The position numbers and the translations under genes were made by a program. This document shows, piece by piece, positions 1 through 5,732 of a DNA stretch of 64,000 nt. Position 1 is the stretch's first letter, and each line of letters begins with the position of its first letter. This DNA is from Acrocarpospora catenulata (GTDB taxonomy: Bacteria; Actinomycetota; Actinomycetes; Streptosporangiales; Streptosporangiaceae): NCBI RefSeq assembly GCF_018476525.1, contig NZ_JAHCST010000026.1, positions 1 to 64,000 on the forward strand, given 5' to 3'. Below the pieces are notes generated by a model. The model was not told the origin of the DNA. It saw only the letters and a program-made list of their open reading frames with translations, and made no database searches.

Positions 1-116
1 TCGGTGGTTATAGCGGTGGGGAAACACCCGGTCTCATTCCGAACCCGGAAGTTAAGCCCTCCAGCGCCGATGGTACTGCACCGGGGACGGTGTGGGAGAG
101 TAGGACGCCGCCGGAC
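1..116 (+). rRNA. rrf: 5S ribosomal RNA, 5' end probably cut by the window edge
   Basis: The sequence matches the actinobacterial 5S rRNA: the conserved GAACCCGGAAGTTAAGC core lies near position 43, and the 3' strand that closes helix I ends near 116. A few 5' bases are probably missing because the window starts inside helix I. The RNA belongs to the 50S central protuberance. The 16S and 23S genes should lie just upstream, outside the window. A strong terminator follows directly, so this is the distal end of an rRNA operon. Confidence 0.95.
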
Positions 117-124
117 AATCTTTC

Positions 125-156
125 GAAAGGCCCTGGTCGTTTGACCAGGGCCTTTC
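125..156 (+). terminator. rRNA operon terminator
   Basis: A perfect 14-bp inverted repeat (125-138 with 143-156) closes a 4-base loop. It starts eight bases after the 5S end. A T-rich stretch follows only loosely. Confidence 0.9.
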
Positions 157-167
157 GCATTTCCGGG

Positions 168-236
168 GTGTGGTTTCGTTTGTGCTGGTTGCGGTGGGGG
201 TCCCGCCCGCTCTCCCTTTTTGACCTCCCGGTCGGG
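168..236. repeat. Direct repeat copy A, about 68 bp
   Basis: This stretch reads GTGCTGGTTGC, then GGTCCC, CCGCC, CTCCCTTT and GACCTCCC. It matches 538-604 base for base over most of its length, with scattered substitutions and small indels. The two copies are about 370 bp apart and flank a GC-rich array. No gene was recognised in either copy. Confidence 0.75.
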
Positions 237-240
237 GTCC

Positions 241-362
241 GGCTTACGCCGGCGGCGGGCCTCCGGCGGGTTCGGCTTGCGCCGGCGCTGGTTACGGTCA
301 GGGTTGGGCTTGTGTCGGCGGCGGGCTCCGGCCGGGTTCGGCTCGCGCCGGGGCTCGGCTCC
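241..362. repeat. Degenerate array of CCGGC-TTRC-GCCGG mini-hairpins, cluster I
   Basis: About four imperfect units of roughly 33 bp are each built around GGCTTRCGCCGG or a close variant (241, 274, 307, 340). When the preceding base is C, the core forms a 5-bp stem with a TTRC tetraloop, resembling small REP-like hairpins. The same core recurs at 823-1020. The open frames across it are low-complexity and unlike known proteins, so I read it as non-coding. Confidence 0.6.
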
Positions 363-537
363 ATCTCGGAGTGGCTCGTGCCCGGCTTGCCTTCGCCCGT
401 CAGAAGGTCGCCGAGATCGTCCAGATCGGTACGGCACTCAGTGGTGACGTCCACGCCGCACCGCCGCCCGCGGACTCCTCCCGGGATTTCCGGGCGTCAG
501 CTTGACCGCGGCTGGGAGTCGGTAGGAGCTGGGCGGG

Positions 538-604
538 GGTGTTTCGTTTTGTGCTGGTTGCCACTGGAGGTCCCACCCGCCCTCCCTTTGGACCTCCCCG
601 CCCG
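538..604. repeat. Direct repeat copy B, about 67 bp
   Basis: This is the second copy of the element at 168-236, sharing the GTGCTGGTTGC, GGTCCCRCCCGC and CTCCCTTTGACCTCCC blocks with small differences. It ends where the DUF664 relic begins, so it may mark the edge of an insertion or duplication. Confidence 0.75.
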
Positions 605-853
605 GCGAGTCCCGCGAGGAGATCGTCGCCCTTTACCGCCCGCGCCGGGGCCCATTCGGACGCCACGATCGAGGAGCTGACTCTGGACGCGACCGGTCAG
701 GTCGCCTGGTGGCCGGCCGACCGCAACCCCGTCTCCCTGCACCGGGTCCTCATTCACGTGATTGCCGGGACCAACCGCCACGCCGGTCACGCCGACATCG
801 TCCGCGAGTTGATCGACGGGGTCTGGCTTGCGCCGGGACTGAGCCGGGATTGA
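604..853 (+). pseudogene. Relic of a DUF664/DinB-family protein
   Basis: Two frames encode adjacent pieces of a DUF664 (DinB superfamily) protein. From 604 the frame reads GESREEIVALYR. From about 650 a shifted frame reads AHSDATIEELTLD, then LHRVLIHVI and RHAGHADIVRELIDG, hallmarks of the family's middle and C-terminal half. A frameshift lies between about 640 and 650. The N-terminal half is absent and the end is replaced by repeat sequence. Intact members are about 160-190 residues and are thought to be metal- or thiol-dependent enzymes; this copy cannot make one. Confidence 0.75.
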
Positions 854-1020
854 GCTGGTCGGGCCCGGTTAATGGCAGTGCAGGGGCTTCGAGCGGTGGG
901 TCCGGCTTACGCCGGCGGCGGGGCTCCGTTTGAGTCCGGCTTGCGCCGGGATTGGGCTGATCCGGCCGGTTTATGCCAGTGCCGGGCTTCGACCGGTTCG
1001 GGCTTGTGCCGGGGTTGTGG
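823..1020. repeat. Mini-hairpin array, cluster II
   Basis: Four further copies of the GGCTTRCGCCGG-type core lie near 825, 903, 938 and 1001. Two of them sit in a longer imperfect direct repeat of roughly 60 bp (823-890 and 936-998) that shares a GGTTTATGCCAGTGC-like block and a GGCTTCGA block. The array starts at the broken 3' end of the DUF664 relic. Confidence 0.6.
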
Positions 1021-1061
1021 TTTCGAGGGATTGGCAGAAGCGAAGTACGGCGAGTAACGCT

Positions 1062-1192
1062 GCGGGTGGGCGGGCGGGTACGGAGGCCGACGTAAGACCG
1101 TGCCAGAGACCACCGCGCCCGCGATGGCCGCGGATGCGGCTAGCGAGAGGCCGGCTATCACGGTCGGCCGGAGTGCCCGCCCGCCCACCCGC
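1062..1192. repeat. 17-bp perfect inverted repeat with 97-bp spacer
   Basis: GCGGGTGGGCGGGCGGG at 1062-1078 is the exact reverse complement of 1176-1192. The spacer holds no recognised gene. A reverse-strand frame across it begins with a hydrophobic stretch but has no supporting ribosome site or family match. The arms could fold into a long cruciform or hairpin, or mark an old insertion. Confidence 0.6.
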
Positions 1193-1207
1193 TACGGACA
1201 TCAGCCA

Positions 1208-1302
1208 CCACGTGGAAGCAGTCCTCGAGGTCCGGCCTTCGACACCACGTTGAAGCAGTCCTCATCGGCCCGGCCTTGTGGAAGTAGTCCCGGAGGTCGG
1301 TA
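1208..1302. repeat. Three degenerate tandem units of about 35 bp
   Basis: Units begin near 1208, 1244 and 1277 and share GTGGAAGCAGTCCTC followed by a GGTCCGGCCTT-like block, with growing divergence. The array sits just after the stop codon of the reverse-strand sigma factor gene, so it may lie in that transcript's 3' region. I saw no coding function. Confidence 0.6.
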
Positions 1303-1319
1303 GGGGTGGGTCACACAAG

Positions 1320-2216
1320 TCAGGGTTGGGCTCGCGAGACTTCGACGACCCGGTCGACGTGGCGCAGCTTGTCGGGATTGGCAATGGAGTGGATCGTCTG
1401 GATACGGCCGTCGGCGATGCCAAGGCCCATGACCCCGACCAGCCGGTCCTGTGCGTCGAGTGCCACAAGACCGGGCTGGCCGTTGACCGAGGCGACCTGG
1501 AAACGTACGCCCCGACGCGCCAAAGCGGCAATCCCGGCCGACAAGGTCCGTGCCACACGCTCCCGGCCGTCGACCGGCCGCGTCAGCGCCGGCACCTTGC
1601 CGCCGCCGTCAACGTGCAGCGAAACATCCTGCGCCAGCAGCGCCTCCAAAGCTCGCAGATCACCCTGCCCGGCGGCGGCGAAGAAGCGCTGAGCCAATTC
1701 TTCTCGCTGCCGCCGAGAGGCGTGGTAGCGCGGCCGCCGCTCCCGGACGTGGTGGCGAGCCCGTGCCACCAGGTGCCGCGTGCTGTCCACATCGCTTCCA
1801 ATGAACTCGGCGACCTCGTCATACGGATACTCGAACACCTCCCGCAGCAGAAACGCGGCCCGCTGCCGCGGCGACAGGCTCTCCAGCAACACCAGAAACG
1901 CCAGCGACAGCGAGTCGGCGGTCTCAGCATGCTCGGCCGGTGACGGCCCGGCGACCAGCGGTTCCGGCAGCCACTCACCGACATACTGCTCCCGCCGGAC
2001 CCGCGCCGAGCGAAGCTGGTCGATGGCCAGCCGGGTGACCAGCGTGGCAATGTACGCCCGCGGCGAGCTGATCCGCTCATCACGCCGCAGGGTCTGATGC
2101 ATCCGCAGAAACGCTTCCTGCACCACGTCCTCGGCTTCGCTGACGCTGCCGAGCATCCGGTAGGCGATAGCGAACGCCCGAGGCCGCAGCTCGCCGTACA
2201 AATCGGCGGCAGACAT
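1320..2216 (-). CDS. ECF41-type RNA polymerase sigma factor with SnoaL-like C-terminal domain (SigJ family)
   Basis: This 298-residue protein has an ECF sigma2 region (about 1-75, with YRMLGSVSEAEDVVQEAFLR) and a sigma4 region (about 105-165, with SPRQRAAFLLREVF). A C-terminal SnoaL-like domain (about 175-298) carries the DGGGK and NPDKL motifs that define the ECF41 group. In that family the C-terminal extension acts in place of an anti-sigma factor and tunes activity. It lies six bases after the epimerase gene, so the two form an operon. ECF41 factors normally control such a neighbouring COE gene (carboxymuconolactone decarboxylase, oxidoreductase or epimerase). The input signal is unknown. 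Confidence 0.93.
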   Translation of the reverse strand: MSAADLYGELRPRAFAIAYRMLGSVSEAEDVVQEAFLRMHQTLRRDERISSPRAYIATLVTRLAIDQLRSARVRREQYVGEWLPEPLVAGPSPAEHAETADSLSLAFLVLLESLSPRQRAAFLLREVFEYPYDEVAEFIGSDVDSTRHLVARARHHVRERRPRYHASRRQREELAQRFFAAAGQGDLRALEALLAQDVSLHVDGGGKVPALTRPVDGRERVARTLSAGIAALARRGVRFQVASVNGQPGLVALDAQDRLVGVMGLGIADGRIQTIHSIANPDKLRHVDRVVEVSRAQP

Positions 2217-2222
2217 ACCGAG

Positions 2223-3167
2223 CTATCCCAATCCCTCGATGAAACCCGTACGCCAGGTCGGGTACCGCGGCACCCAGCCCAGATCGCGTTTGATCTTCTC
2301 GCTGGAGATCCCACGGGCCTGCGTCATCAGGTTCACCGGCCCTTTGCCAACCAGCAGACGTACGAGCCAGGCGGGTACGCGGCGCGGTGGTTTGGCTCCG
2401 AGCACACGGGCCAGTTCCGGCAGCCAGTCGCGCACCGCCGCCGGCTCGTCATCGCCGACGTGGTAGATCCCGGGTTTGCCGCGTTCGATGGCAGCGACCG
2501 TGGCCGACGCGGCATCGGCGATGTGGACCATCGACCACACCCCACCACCATCGCCGACGACCGGGATCTTTCGCTTGCGGATCTGGGTGACCATGACGGC
2601 GTCCGGCTCAGCGCTGATGTGGGTCCCCGGGCCATAGAAGCCACCGTAGCGAAGCGCGATCCCGTCGGCCCAGCCGATACCGGTCACCGCCTCCTCCAGG
2701 TGACGCAGCGCGGCCACCGCCTCGGCGGCGTCCGGAGGAGGGTTCGGCTCGATCCGGCCGTTCTCGTCGGCGATCGGCCCGCCGGCGCGCTCCATCCAGA
2801 GCGAGTTGCTCTGGGCCACGAACTTGCCGACGCCGACGGCGCGCGCGGCGGCCAGCAGATGGTCGGTGCCTTCGGTGCGCAGCCGGTTGGTGTCGGCCGC
2901 CATCCGCTTCATGTGCCGAAAGTCTGTCGGCCCGCTCAGCGCGGTGAGCTGATGAACGATCACCTCGGGCTCGGCCCTGGCCACCACGTCGGCCACCGAG
3001 TCGGGGTCGAGCGCGTCGACGATCACCGGCTCGGCGCCGAGCGCCCGCAGCACACCGGTCTTGGCAGCCGAGCGGGTCGTACCGACCACCTGATGGCCGC
3101 GCGCCACGAGCTGGGGAACGAGCTGGCTGCCGATCGCGCCGGACGCTCCGGCGATGAAGATTCTCAT
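2223..3167 (-). CDS. NAD(P)-dependent epimerase/reductase, ECF41-associated COE partner
   Basis: A 314-residue extended-SDR protein. The Rossmann nucleotide motif GASGAIGSQL lies at residues 8-17, and the C-terminal part ends in the usual helical substrate domain. The ATG at 3167 is chosen because GGAGAC lies just upstream and the glycine motif then sits at the expected place; a longer reading frame to 3290 adds an unconvincing leader. The substrate is unknown. Its position directly before the ECF41 sigma gene is the classic arrangement, so it is probably both co-transcribed with and a target of that sigma factor. A MerR gene diverges 169 bp away. Confidence 0.88.
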   Translation of the reverse strand: MRIFIAGASGAIGSQLVPQLVARGHQVVGTTRSAAKTGVLRALGAEPVIVDALDPDSVADVVARAEPEVIVHQLTALSGPTDFRHMKRMAADTNRLRTEGTDHLLAAARAVGVGKFVAQSNSLWMERAGGPIADENGRIEPNPPPDAAEAVAALRHLEEAVTGIGWADGIALRYGGFYGPGTHISAEPDAVMVTQIRKRKIPVVGDGGGVWSMVHIADAASATVAAIERGKPGIYHVGDDEPAAVRDWLPELARVLGAKPPRRVPAWLVRLLVGKGPVNLMTQARGISSEKIKRDLGWVPRYPTWRTGFIEGLG

Positions 3168-3336
3168 GACGTCTCCGTTCGTTGTGCTCCAACAGGAGAC
3201 GAGACACCCCCGCAGCCCATGAACGGCAGTAACGCAGATCACAGCCAGGCCTGACGACGCACTCGAAGCAAAGCCAGCCGACATGCGCACTAATCTGAGC
3301 CAAAACGTCCAGCCGAGGTTTCCACCGGGAGGTGCG

Positions 3337-3774
3337 ATGCGGATCGGGGAGTTGGCATCGCGGGCCGGGGTGAGTGTCCGATCCCTGCGGTACTACGAGG
3401 AGCAGGGCCTGCTCACCAGCACACGCAGCCCCAGCGGCCAGCGTCACTACACCGACAACGAGCTCGAGCGGGTGGCCTTCATCCAGCGCCTGTACGCCGC
3501 GGGCCTCTCCAGCCGGATGATCGTCGAACTGCTCCCATGCGTCGAATCGCCCAGCGAGCAGAACTCCGACGAGGCGTTCGAGCGGCTGCTCCAGGAACGG
3601 GACCGGATCAGCCGGCACATCGAAGACCTCTCCCAGGCCCGCGACGCCCTCGACCGCCTCATCGACGTCAACCGCACACACCGCGATCAGCTGACCTCTG
3701 CGCGGCGAAGAAGTCGAGATCAGCCCGAGTGGACAGGAAGCGGACGCGGTGTCCCGGCGAATTTGCTCAGCTGA
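3337..3774 (+). CDS. MerR family transcriptional regulator
   Basis: A 145-residue protein with the MerR winged-helix domain at the N-terminus (MRIGELASRAGVSVRSLRYY) and the usual long dimerisation helix (about 80-120). The effector region is short and has no metal-binding cysteine pair, so it is unlikely to sense metals. The ATG at 3337 follows GGGAGG. It is divergent from the epimerase-sigma operon and may control it or itself. Its last 55 bp overlap the end of the convergent HxlR gene. Confidence 0.9.
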   Translation: MRIGELASRAGVSVRSLRYYEEQGLLTSTRSPSGQRHYTDNELERVAFIQRLYAAGLSSRMIVELLPCVESPSEQNSDEAFERLLQERDRISRHIEDLSQARDALDRLIDVNRTHRDQLTSARRRSRDQPEWTGSGRGVPANLLS

Positions 3775-4400
3775 AGCCAGGTAGGCAGACCTCGGTGGGC
3801 GGCGGGAGTGGCGGCGACCTGGAGGACACCGGAGTTCTGGGCCTGAGTCCAGCCGATGTCCCCACGCCAGATTTCGGTAAGGGTACGAAGCGTCGTGTCG
3901 AGAGTGGCAGCGATCTCGTAACCCGGGTCGAAGTCACAGATCTCGGTACCGTCGCGGGTCATGACCAGCCACCAGTATCGCGTCGCCGGCGGCGCGTCAC
4001 GGAAGATCAGATGGAGCACGGTCCGCCCAGGAGGCAGCGCGGTAATGTTGACACTGCGGTGAATATCCCAGACGAGGAGATGCGGATCCAGGTCCGGATC
4101 GCCCAGGGCGGGAACCCACCGCGTGCCCCAGGCGCCGAGCGCCTCGATGATCGGGGCCAGCTCCTTGCCCGCAGGGGTGAGCGTGTACCGCTTGTCGGGA
4201 GTGCGTTCGGCCACCCCGGCGCGTACCAGTTCACGGAGACGCTGGCTGAGCAGGGTGGGGGACATCTTGGGAACCCCGCGGCGAATTTCATTGAAGTGCT
4301 GGCTCCCGGCCAGCAGTTCGCGAAGGACCAGCAACATCCAGCGCTGGTCGAGGAGCTCGGCCGCCTTGGCCACCGGGCAGAACTGGCCATATACCGTCAC
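3720..4400 (-). CDS. HxlR family transcriptional regulator with C-terminal SCP2-like domain
   Basis: A winged-helix HxlR domain fills the first 100 or so residues (FCPVAKAAELLDQRW, then PKMSPTLLSQRLREL and the TLTPAGKEL wing). A longer C-terminal half (about 115-226) resembles the sterol-carrier-like extension found in some actinobacterial HxlR proteins. The start is uncertain: GTG at 4400 gives 226 residues but its GGAGA is very close, and a GTG at 4430 is possible. The gene diverges from the methyltransferase at 4534, a natural target. Its 3' end overlaps the MerR gene. Confidence 0.82.
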   Translation of the reverse strand: MTVYGQFCPVAKAAELLDQRWMLLVLRELLAGSQHFNEIRRGVPKMSPTLLSQRLRELVRAGVAERTPDKRYTLTPAGKELAPIIEALGAWGTRWVPALGDPDLDPHLLVWDIHRSVNITALPPGRTVLHLIFRDAPPATRYWWLVMTRDGTEICDFDPGYEIAATLDTTLRTLTEIWRGDIGWTQAQNSGVLQVAATPAAHRGLPTWLQLSKFAGTPRPLPVHSG

Positions 4401-4533
4401 TCTCCGAAAGATAGGACGGGCGACGACCACGGGCCAGTCCAGAATCTGTACCACTTGCGCTTCAGATCTCGCACTATCGGCCGTCCGCTCGCCCGGGCGA
4501 GCGTCGGGGGCAAGAGAAAAGGGAGCGAGAGCA

Positions 4534-5541
4534 ATGACCACTGTTCAGGACCAGGCGTCCACCCTGCTGGCCCAGCTTGCCGGATATGCCGGGCACCGCA
4601 CCATCGCCATCGGCATCCGCCAGGGCCTCATCGCGGCCCTCGCGGAGATCCCGAGCGGCCTCACCACCGAGAAGCTGGCCGAGCGGCTCGGCATGGACCC
4701 GTACTACGTGGCCACCTGGTGCCAGGCCGCGTACGCCGCCAAGGTCTGCGACCGTTACGCCGACACGTACTGGCTGGAGCCGTACATGGCCACCCTGCTG
4801 CTCGACACCACCAGCCCCGCCTACGTCGGCGGCGTCTTCACGGTCATGGAGCAGGACGAGATGTTCGGCCGCTTTGAGCGGGTGCTCCGCACGGGGGAAC
4901 GCCTCTGGTGGGACGGCTGCCGCCCGGAGTTCATCGACGGCGTCGCCGGCACCGGCACCCCCTTCTACACACGCCTCATCCCCGGCGGACTCGACCAGAT
5001 CCCGGGCCTGGCCGAGCGCCTCGCCGCCGGCTGCCGCGTACTGGAGACGGCCTGCGGCTCCGGTCGCGGTCTGGTACGGCTCGCGCGGGCGTACCCGGAA
5101 TGCCGCCTCACCGGCGTGGACGGTGACGCGCACTCGATCGAGAGCGCGGCTGCGCTGCTGGACGCGCAGGGCGTGCGGGCCGAGCTGATCACCAGCTCGC
5201 TGGAGACGATGGAGCCCGGGGACGGGTACACCATGGTGCTCAACAACATCTCCATGCACGAATGCCGCGACATCGACGAGGTCGCCCGGCGCAGCCTGGC
5301 GGCCCTCGAACCCGGCGGGTGGATGGTGATCTCCGACTTCCCGTTCCCCGCGGCTGACGAGGGGCTCCGCGAGGTGCCGGGGCGGATCATGTCGGGGATC
5401 CAGTTCTTCGAGGCGCAGATCGGGGACCAGTTGCTGCCCCGGGAGGCGTACGACGAACTGCTGGAGCGACACGGGTTCACCGAGTTGGGGTGGTTCCGCA
5501 TCACGCCCATGCATGCCGTCACCTACGGCCGTAAGCCGTGA
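4534..5541 (+). CDS. Class I SAM-dependent methyltransferase with N-terminal winged-helix domain
   Basis: A 335-residue protein. Residues about 10-75 form a helical/winged domain like that of dimeric O-methyltransferases (TTEKLAERLGMDPYYVATW). The SAM-binding Rossmann domain follows, with a motif I of ETACGSGRG near residue 172 (a variant of the usual D-x-G-C-G) and an acidic strand-2 end (GVDGD). ATG at 4534 follows GGGAGCGAG. The substrate cannot be told. It is divergent from the HxlR regulator, which probably controls it. Confidence 0.85.
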   Translation: MTTVQDQASTLLAQLAGYAGHRTIAIGIRQGLIAALAEIPSGLTTEKLAERLGMDPYYVATWCQAAYAAKVCDRYADTYWLEPYMATLLLDTTSPAYVGGVFTVMEQDEMFGRFERVLRTGERLWWDGCRPEFIDGVAGTGTPFYTRLIPGGLDQIPGLAERLAAGCRVLETACGSGRGLVRLARAYPECRLTGVDGDAHSIESAAALLDAQGVRAELITSSLETMEPGDGYTMVLNNISMHECRDIDEVARRSLAALEPGGWMVISDFPFPAADEGLREVPGRIMSGIQFFEAQIGDQLLPREAYDELLERHGFTELGWFRITPMHAVTYGRKP

Positions 5542-5577
5542 CAGGGGCTCGCACAGTGGCGGTGAGTTGCTAGGCTG

Positions 5578-5628
5578 GACGAAGCCGGGCCACCCCAGTA
5601 GCCAGCTAGGGAGAGGGTGGCCTTCGTC
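5578..5628 (+). promoter_or_regulatory. Large hairpin between the methyltransferase and the repeat-protein gene
   Basis: GACGAA (5578-5583) pairs with TTCGTC (5623-5628), and GGCCACCC (5588-5595) pairs with GGGTGGCC (5615-5622), leaving a 4-base bulge and a 19-base loop. A TAGGCT hexamer at 5571-5576 could be the -10 of a promoter for the following gene, which would place the hairpin at the very 5' end of its leader. It could instead terminate the methyltransferase transcript, but no T-tract follows. Confidence 0.5.
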
Positions 5629-5732
5629 GCGTCGGAGCTAGGACGCGAGCCGAGATACCGCCCGAAACCGCGCAGCCGCCTCCGAAACGGGACGCCGAGC
5701 CGTACGCGGTGAGCGAGCAACAGAGGACAGAA

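Noticed and set aside
907..1188. Reverse-strand frame of 93 codons with a hydrophobic N-terminal stretch.
   Set aside because: It has no ribosome site, its C-terminal part reads through the repeat array, and no homologue comes to mind. Treated as chance.
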